The translations under genes and the position numbers were made by a program. Positions 1-7,190 of a stretch of 64,000 nt of DNA are shown in pieces. Location of the stretch: the NCBI RefSeq assembly GCF_001866665.1, contig NZ_MLYO01000018.1:62001-126000 (forward strand), given 5' to 3'. Position 1 is the first letter of the stretch. Every line of letters starts with the position of its first letter. A model generated the notes under the pieces. The model was not told the DNA's origin, made no database searches, and saw nothing but the letters and a program-made list of their open reading frames with translations. Origin of the DNA: Streptomyces monashensis (GTDB taxonomy: Bacteria > Actinomycetota > Actinomycetes > Streptomycetales > Streptomycetaceae).

Positions 1-1
1 G

Positions 2-484
2 CTCGACCGGGAGCGGCTGACCGCGCTGCTGCCCGTGCTGCTGCCGGTCGAGCGGGTCGCGGGGTGGTTCCTGTGCGGGCCGTACGGGCTGGTGCAGGGC
101 ACGGAACAGGCGCTGCGCAAGCTGTCCGTGGACCGCTCCCGGATCCACCAGGAGATCTTCCACGTGGACGCGGGCTCGCCCCCGGCCGCTTCCGCCCAGT
201 CCCCCGCGCACAGCACGGTCACCGCCCGGCTGGACGGGCGCGGCGGCACCTGGCCGGTGCGTGACGGCGAGACGCTGCTGGAGACGGTCCTGCGCAACCG
301 GCCCGACGCGCCCTACGCCTGCAAGGGCGGAGTGTGCGGCACCTGCCGCGCCTTCCTGGTCTCCGGCGAGGTCCGCATGGACCGCAACTTCGCCCTGGAG
401 TCGGAGGAGACGGAAGCCGGGTATGTGCTGGCCTGCCAGTCGCATCCGCTGACGGAACAGGTGGAGCTGGACTTCGACCGCTGA
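2..484 (+). CDS. paaE: PaaE-like oxidoreductase, C-terminal part (5' end outside window)
   Basis: The gene runs in from before the window; its frame is open from base 2 to the TGA at 482-484. The visible part ends an NAD-binding lobe (the motif CGPYGLV is typical of ferredoxin-reductase-like proteins) and then carries a complete plant-type [2Fe-2S] ferredoxin domain with C-x4-C-x2-C (CKGGVCGTC) and a fourth Cys in LACQSHP. Reductase lobe followed by C-terminal ferredoxin is the architecture of PaaE, which passes electrons from NADPH to the PaaABCD phenylacetyl-CoA epoxidase. That assignment is inferred from the C-terminal half only; another oxygenase reductase of the same fold is possible. 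A probable acyl-CoA dehydrogenase follows on the same strand after 200 bp. Confidence 0.8.
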   Translation, partial: LDRERLTALLPVLLPVERVAGWFLCGPYGLVQGTEQALRKLSVDRSRIHQEIFHVDAGSPPAASAQSPAHSTVTARLDGRGGTWPVRDGETLLETVLRNRPDAPYACKGGVCGTCRAFLVSGEVRMDRNFALESEETEAGYVLACQSHPLTEQVELDFDR

Positions 485-625
485 GGGCTGCCCGGGCCGA
501 ATCGGGGGGGTGGGGAGGGAGGGGGGAGGGGGAGGGGCCCCCAAGACAAGGAACCCCCAACACACCGAGAACCAACGCCACTCCACCCCTCCACCCCTCC
601 GCCTCTCCGCCCCATTCCCTTCTCC

Positions 626-639
626 TAGAACCTGTTCTA
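626..639. promoter_or_regulatory. KstR-type operator-like palindrome
   Basis: TAGAACCTGTTCTA is a perfect 6-bp inverted repeat around CT and fits the published KstR consensus TnnAACnnGTTnnA, the operator of the TetR-family regulator of steroid catabolism in mycobacteria and rhodococci. It lies 45 bp before the GTG start of the acyl-CoA dehydrogenase, where promoter elements are expected. No KstR gene is in the window, so binding is inferred. Confidence 0.5.
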
Positions 640-642
640 TCT

Positions 643-655
643 TGACGCACCGTCA
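643..655. promoter_or_regulatory. TGACG-N3-CGTCA operator-like palindrome
   Basis: TGACGCACCGTCA is a 5-bp inverted repeat with a 3-bp centre, ending 29 bp before the acyl-CoA dehydrogenase start and 3 bp after the KstR-like palindrome. The same core occurs at 29371-29391 in front of another gene. Its shape suggests a dimeric regulator, possibly TetR type. The regulator is unknown. Confidence 0.4.
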
Positions 656-684
656 GGTAACCCGACCCGCCGGAGGGACAGGCC

Positions 685-1827
685 GTGGACTTCACCTTCA
701 CCGAGGAGCAGCGGGCGGCGGCAGAGGCGGCGCGCGGAGTGTTCGCGGGCGTCGCGCCGGACGCGGTGCCCAGTCCGGCGCTCACCACCGGTGCCGTGGC
801 CGAGGGCTTCGACCGGGAGTTGTGGGCCCGGCTCGCCGAGGCGGACCTGCTGAGTCTGCTGCTCGACGAGGCGCACGGCGGCTCCGGTCTGGACGCGATC
901 GCGCTGTGCCTGGTGCTGCGCGAGTCGGCCCGTGTACTGGCCCGGGTGCCGCTCTTGGAGCACAGCGCGGCGGCAGCGGCCGTACAGACCTACGGCGGGC
1001 CGGAGTTGGCGGAGCGGCTACTCGCGCGGGCGGGGCGGGGTGAGCTGGTGCTGACCGTCGCGGCACACGGCCGCAGCGGCCACGATCCGGCCGAACTGGC
1101 CGTGGGCGCGCGGCGGGACGGGTCGGCGTGGGTGCTGGACGGGGTGCAGACGACGGTGCCGTGGGCGTACGACGCGGACCTCGTCGTCGTGCCGGCGCAC
1201 GTCGAGGGGACGGCGGCCGAGCGGACCGTGCTCGCGCTGGTACCGCGTGAACGGGACGGGGTGGTACTCGCCGAGCAGGTGTCCACCAGCGGGGAGCGGC
1301 TGGCCGAGCTGCGGCTGACGTCGGTCCGGGTCGACGCGGACGAAGTCGTCGAGGCCGACGGGGCCTGGGAGTGGTTGCACGCACTGCTGGCCACCGGCAC
1401 CTGTGCGCTGGCGCTCGGGCTGGGCGAGCGGGTGCTGAGGATGACGGCCGAGTACACCGGGAAGCGGGAGCAGTTCGGGTATCCGATCGCGACGTTCCAG
1501 GCGGTGGCCGTGCAGGCCGCGGACCGGTACATCGATCTGCGCGCCATGGAGGCCACCCTCTGGCAGGCCGCGTGGCGGATCGCTTCGGGGGCTCCGGGTG
1601 CGCTGCCCGCCGCCGGGGATGTGGCGGTGGCGAAGATCTGGGCGGCCGAGGGAGTGCGCCGGGTGGTGCAGACGGCACAGCATCTGCACGGTGGGTTCGG
1701 CGCCGACACCGACAGTCCGCTGCACCGGTATCACGCCTGGGCCAAGCACCTGGAGCTGGCGCTCGGCCCGGCGGCGGCGTACGAGGAGAGGCTCGGGGAT
1801 CTGCTGGCGGCCCATCCGCTGGGCTGA
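685..1827 (+). CDS. Acyl-CoA dehydrogenase family protein
   Basis: A 380-residue protein with the three-part acyl-CoA dehydrogenase layout: N-terminal helical domain (MDFTFTEEQ start), middle beta domain, and C-terminal four-helix domain with the family signatures KREQFGYPIATFQ (about residue 265) and QHLHGGFG (about 332). Start GTG at 685 follows a GGAGGGA ribosome site. I do not find the usual YEG catalytic-glutamate motif; the matching region reads HRYHAWAK. This raises the possibility that it is one half of a heteromeric alpha2beta2 enzyme like the mycobacterial steroid-degrading FadE pairs, or uses a base elsewhere. The KstR-like palindrome upstream points the same way, but the substrate is not known. 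Confidence 0.85.
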   Translation: MDFTFTEEQRAAAEAARGVFAGVAPDAVPSPALTTGAVAEGFDRELWARLAEADLLSLLLDEAHGGSGLDAIALCLVLRESARVLARVPLLEHSAAAAAVQTYGGPELAERLLARAGRGELVLTVAAHGRSGHDPAELAVGARRDGSAWVLDGVQTTVPWAYDADLVVVPAHVEGTAAERTVLALVPRERDGVVLAEQVSTSGERLAELRLTSVRVDADEVVEADGAWEWLHALLATGTCALALGLGERVLRMTAEYTGKREQFGYPIATFQAVAVQAADRYIDLRAMEATLWQAAWRIASGAPGALPAAGDVAVAKIWAAEGVRRVVQTAQHLHGGFGADTDSPLHRYHAWAKHLELALGPAAAYEERLGDLLAAHPLG

Positions 1828-2033
1828 CCGCGCCGGACGGCTCGCGTGGGCCGAGCAGGCAGGGACCAAGCCGACACGAGCCGAGCGGGTACAGGCCGAG
1901 CCCAGGCCCACCTGGGCCGACGGCGCCGCGGCCGAGAGCACAGGGGGTCGAGCGCGTCCGTGGGTCGGTCGCGTGCCCCTTGGAGAAGTCGTCCCGGCAG
2001 GGATGAAGTCCGGGGCAGGGGCCGCGGGGAAAG

Positions 2034-2381
2034 CTACAGGACCTGGCCGGGCTTGCCCTCGTCCGTGAGCACCGGGCGGCCCGCGGCCTGCCAGATCTGC
2101 ATGCCGCCGTCGACGTTGACCGCGTCGATGCCCTGCTGGACCAGGTACATGGTGACCTGGGCCGAGCGGCCGCCGGAGCGGCAGATGACGTGGACGCGGC
2201 CGTCCTGCGGCGCGGCCTCGGTCAGCTCGCCGTAGCGGGCCACGAAGTCGCTCATGGGGATGTGCAGCGCCCCCTCGGCGTGGCCCGCCTGCCACTCGTC
2301 GTCCTCGCGGACGTCCAGCAGGAAGTCGCCGTCCTTGAGGTCCGCGACCTCGACCGTGGGCACACCAGCTCCAAAACTCAT
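2034..2381 (-). CDS. Rhodanese-like domain protein
   Basis: A 115-residue single-domain rhodanese. It has the expected N-terminal LLDVRE motif and the active-site loop ICRSGGRS, whose Cys would carry a persulfide. The likely role is sulfur transfer in the cytoplasm; the acceptor is unknown. The ATG at 2381 was chosen because domain homology begins right after it; the frame stays open upstream but that part is compositionally like an antisense shadow of the neighbouring gene. Convergent with the acyl-CoA dehydrogenase, with a 206-bp gap holding only GC-rich imperfect repeats. Confidence 0.85.
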   Translation of the reverse strand: MSFGAGVPTVEVADLKDGDFLLDVREDDEWQAGHAEGALHIPMSDFVARYGELTEAAPQDGRVHVICRSGGRSAQVTMYLVQQGIDAVNVDGGMQIWQAAGRPVLTDEGKPGQVL

Positions 2382-2454
2382 GTCCCCGACGCTACCCGAA
2401 GCTCCCCCGTGCCGACCGGGGCACCGTGCGGCTCCGGTCCGCTCCGGCCGCGGC

Positions 2455-3261
2455 TCAGGCCTGGCCCAGCAGGGCGGCCAGTTCGCTCTCCCGCTGGGCG
2501 ATGTCGGCGCGCAGCCGGCCGGCGATCTCCTCGAGGAGGCCGTCGGGGTCGTCGGGGGCGAGCCGGAGCATGCCGGCGATCGCGCTCTCCTCCAGTTCGC
2601 GGGCGACGTGGGTGAGCAGCTCCTTGCGGCGGGAGAGCCATTCGAGGCGGGCGTACAGCTCCTCGGCGGCGCTCGGCAGGCGCTCGGGCGGCACGGGGCC
2701 GGCCGCCCACTCCTCGGCGAGTTCCCGGAGCAGGGCCTCGTCGCCGCGGGCGTAGGCGGCGTTGACGCGGGTGAGGAATTCCTCACGCCGCTTCTGTTCC
2801 TCTTCCTCCTGGGCGAGGTCGGGGTGGGCCTTGCGGGCCAGCTCGCGGTAGAGCTTGCGGGCCTCCTCGCTGGGCCGTACCCGCTCCGGGGGGCGTACGG
2901 CCTGGTCGGTGAGCATGGCGGCGGCCTCCGGGAACAGGCCGTGGCCGTCCATCCAGCCGTGCAGCAGTTCCTCCACGCCGGGGATCGGCAGGACGCGGGC
3001 GCGGGCCTCCTCGGCGCGGCGGATGTCCTCCGGGTCCCCGGTGCGGGCCGCCTTGGCCTCGGCGATCTCCGCGTCCAGCTCCTCGATGCGGGCGTAGAGG
3101 GGGCCGAGGCGCTGCTCGTGCAGCCGGGAGAAGTTCTCGACCTCGACGCGGAAGGTCTCCACGGCGATCTCGTACTCGATCAACGCCTGCTCGGCGGCCC
3201 GCACGGCCTGCTCGAGCCGTTCCTCGGGCCGGGGCGCCTCTTCGGCTTCCGGGGTCGTCAT
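2455..3261 (-). CDS. J-domain-like, coiled-coil protein
   Basis: A 268-residue acidic protein. The N-terminal third is predicted coiled coil rich in E, A and R. Around residues 145-175 the segment KLYRELARKAHPDLA carries an HPD tripeptide in the helix II-HPD-helix III context of DnaJ J-domains, followed by RVNAAYARGD, which resembles helix III. The C-terminus is again helical. A J-domain would stimulate DnaK; here it is internal and no zinc-finger or DnaJ C-terminal domain is present. Start ATG at 3261 begins MTTPEAEE; upstream in-frame codons are not supported by composition. Function beyond a possible Hsp70 partner is unknown. Confidence 0.7.
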   Translation of the reverse strand: MTTPEAEEAPRPEERLEQAVRAAEQALIEYEIAVETFRVEVENFSRLHEQRLGPLYARIEELDAEIAEAKAARTGDPEDIRRAEEARARVLPIPGVEELLHGWMDGHGLFPEAAAMLTDQAVRPPERVRPSEEARKLYRELARKAHPDLAQEEEEQKRREEFLTRVNAAYARGDEALLRELAEEWAAGPVPPERLPSAAEELYARLEWLSRRKELLTHVARELEESAIAGMLRLAPDDPDGLLEEIAGRLRADIAQRESELAALLGQA

Positions 3262-3421
3262 CCGACCAGAGTAGGTGGTGAGGATGCGGCATCCCGCCGT
3301 AGGGCTGAGGATCATGCGCCCGCTGCGGGTTCGTGCGGGAGCGCAGCCCCCGCCCCCGGTGGCCGCTGCCGCGTGTCCGTACAACCGCACGCCCTTCCGG
3401 GCGCGCCCATACCGTCTCTGT

Positions 3422-4909
3422 TCACACCCCCGCCTCGGCCGCGATCCGGCCCGCGCGCACCGCTGTCACCAGTGCCGCGTGGTCCGCCTCGGTGCGGTCG
3501 GCGTAGGCGACGGCGAACGCGGCGATGGCCTCGTCCAGTTCCGTGTTCTTGCCGCAGTAGCCGGCGATCAGCCGGGGGTCGGCGCTGTGGGAGTGGGCGC
3601 GGGCCAGGAGGGCGCCGGTCATGCGGCCGTAGTCGTCGATCTGGTCGGGGGCGAGGGCGGCGGGGTCGACGCTGCCCTTGCGGTTGCGGAACTGGCGGAC
3701 CTGGAAGGGGCGGCCGTCGACGGTCGTCCAGCCGAGCAGGATGTCGCTGACCACCTGCATGTGCTTCTGGCCGAGGACCACCCGGCGTCCCTCGTGCTCC
3801 ACCGCCGGGGTCTCGAAGCCGGCGGTGGCCAGGTGCGGGACCAGGGCGGACGGGCGGGCCTCCTTCACCTGGAGCACCAGTGGCTGCTCGCGGTGGTCGA
3901 GGAGCAGGACGACGTAGGACCGGGTGCCGACGCTGCCGGTGCCGACGACCCGGAAGGCCACGTCGTGCACGGCGTGCCGGGCGAGCAGCGGGTGCCGGTC
4001 CTCGCTGAGGGTGTGGACGTAGGGCTCCAGGGAGGCGGCGACGGCGGCGGCCTCGGCGTCGGGGATCCGGCGCAGTACCGGGGCGGCGTCGACGAATCGG
4101 CGTCCGCCGTCCTCGGCGGCCTCGGTCGCCTTGGCGGCGAACCGGCCGCTGGTGTTGGCCCGGGCCTTGTGCGAGACGCGCTGGAGGGTGCCGAGCAGAT
4201 CGTGGGCGTCGGTGTGGGAGACCAACTCCTCGTCGGCGATGGCGTTCCAGGCGTCCAGCACCGGCAGTTTGGCGAGGAGGCGCATGGTGCGCCGGTAGGC
4301 GCCGACCGTGTCGCGTGCCGCGGAGCGGCAGGTGTCCTCGTCGGCACCGGCTTCGCGTCCGGCGAGGACGAGGGAGGCGGCGAGCCGCTTGAGGTCCCAT
4401 TCCCAGGGGCCGTGCACGGTTTCGTCGAAGTCGTTGAGGTCGATGACGAGGTCGCCGCGGGGGTCGCCGTACAGGCCGAAGTTGGCCGCGTGCGCGTCTC
4501 CGCATATCTGGGTGCCGATGCGGGTCATCGGGGTGCGGGCGAGGTCGTGGGCCATGAGTCCGGCCGAGCCGCGCAGGAAGGCGAACGGGGTGGCGGCCAT
4601 GCGCCCGACGCGCAGCGGGGTCAGGTCCGGGATGCGGCCGGCGTTGGACTCGACGACCGCGGTGACCGCGTCGGGGCGGGCGGGGTCCAGGTCGAGGGTG
4701 CGGTGTGCGGCCCGCGGCACGCTCGTCCGCAGTGCCTTGCCCTCGTCCTTGGGCGAGCCCTGTCGTGGCCATGCGGCGAAGCCGCGCACCCGGGGCAGCC
4801 GACGGCTCCCCCGCGCCTCCGCGTGCCCGTCCGTCTCCGCCTGCGCGCCCGCACCCGCGTGCCCGTCCGTCTCCGCGCCCGCGTCCGCCATCACTTCCAC
4901 ACCGGTCAA
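3422..4909 (-). CDS. DUF2252 domain-containing protein
   Basis: A 495-residue protein of the DUF2252 family, which is related to kinase-like phosphotransferase folds. Family hallmarks are the motif GDAHAANFGLYG (about residue 138) followed by DLNDFDETVHGPWEWDLKRL, which look like the catalytic and metal-binding loops of aminoglycoside-phosphotransferase-like enzymes, and QVRQFRNRKGS near residue 405. The first 35 residues are a low-complexity Ala/Gly/Glu stretch, so the true start may lie further in (for example the ATG at residue 7). No substrate is known. It stands alone on the minus strand. Confidence 0.75.
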   Translation of the reverse strand: MTGVEVMADAGAETDGHAGAGAQAETDGHAEARGSRRLPRVRGFAAWPRQGSPKDEGKALRTSVPRAAHRTLDLDPARPDAVTAVVESNAGRIPDLTPLRVGRMAATPFAFLRGSAGLMAHDLARTPMTRIGTQICGDAHAANFGLYGDPRGDLVIDLNDFDETVHGPWEWDLKRLAASLVLAGREAGADEDTCRSAARDTVGAYRRTMRLLAKLPVLDAWNAIADEELVSHTDAHDLLGTLQRVSHKARANTSGRFAAKATEAAEDGGRRFVDAAPVLRRIPDAEAAAVAASLEPYVHTLSEDRHPLLARHAVHDVAFRVVGTGSVGTRSYVVLLLDHREQPLVLQVKEARPSALVPHLATAGFETPAVEHEGRRVVLGQKHMQVVSDILLGWTTVDGRPFQVRQFRNRKGSVDPAALAPDQIDDYGRMTGALLARAHSHSADPRLIAGYCGKNTELDEAIAAFAVAYADRTEADHAALVTAVRAGRIAAEAGV

Positions 4910-5041
4910 CGCGACCGCCTCCCCCGAGCACTGAACATCGGGACCCGGAACCGAACAGCGGGCACCGGGCGCCGAACGGCCCTTCGCACGAACATCAACT
5001 CGTGCAGACCGTACAGCCGGTGGCCGTCACGCGTCAGACCC

Positions 5042-5064
5042 TGTGGATAACTCCCTGTGGACAA
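5042..5064 (-). promoter_or_regulatory. Two tandem DnaA-box-like sites
   Basis: TGTGGATAA at 5042-5050 and TGTGGACAA at 5056-5064 are the complements of TTATCCACA and TTGTCCACA, the two strongest forms of the actinobacterial DnaA box. They are in the same orientation, 14 bp apart, in the gap between the DUF2252 gene and tRNA-Leu, about 39 kb from oriC. Binding is inferred from sequence only. Confidence 0.5.
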
Positions 5065-5162
5065 CCGAGCCGTGGAGCACGCGCCGGGGAGCACTCCGGG
5101 AAGAGAGCTTCCTCACACGACGCACACAAAAGAAGGCAGCCGTTCAACAGCCGTACATACGA

Positions 5163-5196
5163 CTACGGGCCCATCGTTTTCACGATGGGCCCGTAG
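5163..5196 (-). terminator. Terminator hairpin after tRNA-Leu
   Basis: A perfect 14-bp stem (CTACGGGCCCATCG and its complement) with a 6-base loop, starting 7 bp beyond the 3' end of tRNA-Leu. There is no U-run on the minus strand, which is common for Streptomyces terminators. Confidence 0.75.
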
Positions 5197-5202
5197 CCTC
5201 TG

Positions 5203-5286
5203 TGCGCGAGGGGGGAGTTGAACCCCCACGCCCTTGCGGGCACTGGAACCTGAATCCAGCGCGTCTGCCTATTCCGCCACCCGCGC
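5203..5286 (-). tRNA. tRNA-Leu(CAG)
   Basis: An 84-base class II tRNA. Acceptor strands GCGCGGG and CTCGCGC pair with one G-U; the D-loop, long variable arm and T-loop GGTTCAACTCC are all visible, and the anticodon loop ATTCAGGTT gives CAG, which reads CUG leucine codons. The discriminator is A, as expected for leucine, and CCA is not encoded. A hairpin terminator follows directly. Confidence 0.93.
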
Positions 5287-5723
5287 ATTGGGTGTGTCTT
5301 CCGGTCCCTTCCCTTTCGGGCTGGCCCCTTCCGACATGCAGAACATTAGCACGTCGTACGGGGTGGGTTCACATCCCTTCCCGTGGGCCCGGCCCATGCC
5401 TCTGACCACCGGTTCCTGGCCGTGCCGGCGTCCCGTCCGCATGCCGCCCACGCCCCGTGCGCGTGCCGTGCGAGCCCCTTGCGCCCCGCGCCTCGTCGCA
5501 CGTATCAGCGAGACCCTGTTCACGTATCAACCTCGTACCGGTACCCGCCGTCTGCCCAGGAGGCGGGCCGGGTCCACAGCCGGGTGCGGGACACTGGTCT
5601 GCACGCGCCTCTACGATCCATGGCAGGAACCGGCTGATCGCGTGGCGCGTAGATACGATCAGTGAGCAGAGCGCAGTAGTACAGAGCACGGCAAGGAAAC
5701 GGCAGGGACGGAGGAGGTGCCCC
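5287..5723. other. Intergenic region between tRNA-Leu and fhaA
   Basis: This 437-bp gap separates two divergent units. It must hold the tRNA-Leu promoter (proposed at 5343-5372) and the promoter of the fhaA operon near the right end, where TAGATACGAT at 5650-5659 is a possible -10 region. The short open frames in it have no ribosome sites and look accidental. Confidence 0.5.
5343..5372 (-). promoter_or_regulatory. Candidate promoter of tRNA-Leu
   Basis: Read on the minus strand: GTGAAC (-35, 5367-5372), 18 bp, TAATGT (-10, 5343-5348), about 50 bp upstream of the tRNA. The layout resembles the better match in front of tRNA-Ile at 34330-34358. Confidence 0.4.
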
Positions 5724-6569
5724 ATGGGAGTCCTGAAGAAGTTCGAGCAGCGTCTCGAAGGCCTGGTGAACGGCACCTTCGCCAAGGTCTTCAAGTCCGA
5801 GGTCCAGCCCGTGGAGATCGCGGGCGCGCTCCAGCGTGAGTGTGACAACAACGCCACGATCTGGAACCGCGACCGGACCGTCGTACCGAACGACTTCATC
5901 GTGGAGCTGAGCGCGCCCGACTACGAGCGGCTCAGCCCCTACTCCGGACAGCTCGGGGACGAGCTGGCCGGGATGGTGCGCGACTACGCCAAGCAGCAGC
6001 GCTACACCTTCATGGGACCGATCAAGGTCAACCTGGAGAAGGCCGAGGACCTGGACACCGGTCTGTACCGGGTGCGCAGCCGCACTCTGGCCTCCTCGAG
6101 CAGCCAGGCGGCCCCACAGGCCCCGCAGGCGGCTCCGGGCGCCGGTGGCCACGGCGGGCCGCCGGCCATGCCGGCCGGCGCGCCCCCGATGCCGTCGGCG
6201 CCGCCGGGCGGCGGCGCCCGCCCCGGCGGCTACGGCTACCCCCAGCCCGCCGGTCAGCGGCCGGCGGCCGCTCCCGCGAGCGGCGGACGCACCCGCTACT
6301 GGATCGAGATCAACGGCACCCGCCACCAGATCTCCCGCGCGACGCTGGTTCTGGGCCGCAGCACCGACGCCGACGTACGGATCGACGATCCCGGCGTCTC
6401 CCGCCGGCACTGCGAGATCCGGACCGGAACGCCCTCGACGATCCAGGATCTCGGCTCCACCAACGGCATCGTGGTGGACGGGCAGCACACCACCCGCGCT
6501 ACGCTCCGCGACGGCTCGCGGATCGTCGTGGGCAGCACCACCGTTATCTATAGGCAAGCCGAAGGGTGA
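5724..6569 (+). CDS. fhaA: FhaA: DUF3662 and FHA domain protein
   Basis: A 281-residue protein with an N-terminal DUF3662 domain (1-125), a Pro/Gly/Ala-rich linker (about 125-190) and a C-terminal forkhead-associated domain with the phosphothreonine-binding motifs GRSTDADVRI, DPGVSRRHCEI and DLGSTNGIVVDG. In mycobacteria the FhaA FHA domain binds the phosphorylated MurJ-linked pseudokinase and slows peptidoglycan synthesis. It is the first gene of the operon that ends in pknB. The ATG at 5724 has a strong GAGGAGGTG site, so the longer upstream frame is not used. Confidence 0.93.
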   Translation: MGVLKKFEQRLEGLVNGTFAKVFKSEVQPVEIAGALQRECDNNATIWNRDRTVVPNDFIVELSAPDYERLSPYSGQLGDELAGMVRDYAKQQRYTFMGPIKVNLEKAEDLDTGLYRVRSRTLASSSSQAAPQAPQAAPGAGGHGGPPAMPAGAPPMPSAPPGGGARPGGYGYPQPAGQRPAAAPASGGRTRYWIEINGTRHQISRATLVLGRSTDADVRIDDPGVSRRHCEIRTGTPSTIQDLGSTNGIVVDGQHTTRATLRDGSRIVVGSTTVIYRQAEG

Positions 6570-6579
6570 AGCGGGGGCA

Positions 6580-7098
6580 ATGTCAGAGCTGACCCTCACG
6601 GTCATGCGGCTGGGTTTCCTGGCCGTACTGTGGCTGTTCGTGATCGTGGCCGTGCAGGTCATCCGCAGCGACCTGTTCGGTACGCGCGTCACCCAGCGCG
6701 GATCGCGTAGGGAGGCCGGGCGCCAGCAGCAGGCGCCCCGGCAGCAGGCCGCCACGCCCCCGCCGCAGCGCGGCCAGCAGAGCGGCGGCCGGCGCGGGCG
6801 GGGCGCCCCCACCAAGCTGGTCGTGACGGAAGGCACACTGACCGGCACCACGGTCGCGCTGCAGGGCCAGACGATCACTCTGGGCCGGGCGCACGACTCC
6901 ACGATCGTGCTGGACGACGACTACGCCTCCAGCCGTCATGCCAGGATCTACCCGGACCGCGACGGCCAGTGGATCGTCGAGGACCTCGGCTCCACCAACG
7001 GCACCTATCTGGACCGGTCCCGGCTGACGACCCCCACACCGATCCCGCTGGGCGCGCCGATCCGCATCGGCAAGACCGTCATCGAGCTGCGGAAGTAG
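6580..7098 (+). CDS. fhaB: FhaB (FipA-like): membrane-anchored FHA protein
   Basis: 172 residues: an N-terminal transmembrane helix (about 8-28, LGFLAVLWLFVIVAVQVI), a Gln/Arg/Gly-rich linker, and an FHA domain with LGRAHDSTIVL, DDDYASSRHARIY and EDLGSTNGTYLD, which keep the phosphothreonine-binding Arg, Ser and Asn. The mycobacterial counterpart FipA is a PknA/PknB substrate that connects FtsZ and the cell-wall machinery. It starts 10 bp after fhaA stops, and pstP follows, so it is cotranscribed with its likely kinase and phosphatase. Confidence 0.92.
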   Translation: MSELTLTVMRLGFLAVLWLFVIVAVQVIRSDLFGTRVTQRGSRREAGRQQQAPRQQAATPPPQRGQQSGGRRGRGAPTKLVVTEGTLTGTTVALQGQTITLGRAHDSTIVLDDDYASSRHARIYPDRDGQWIVEDLGSTNGTYLDRSRLTTPTPIPLGAPIRIGKTVIELRK

Positions 7099-7190
7099 TG
7101 CTACGTCATGAGTGAGCGCGAGCGGAGCGAGCACGCAGCGGCAGGCCGCCACCCGGCCGCCGGCGCGCTCCCGACCGGAGGGTGGGCAGT

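Noticed and set aside
485..620. The G-rich and C-rich runs after the paaE-like gene as a G-quadruplex or terminator element
   Set aside because: The runs are irregular low-complexity tracts with no defined stem, and the four-tract spacing is not distinctive in this GC-rich genome.
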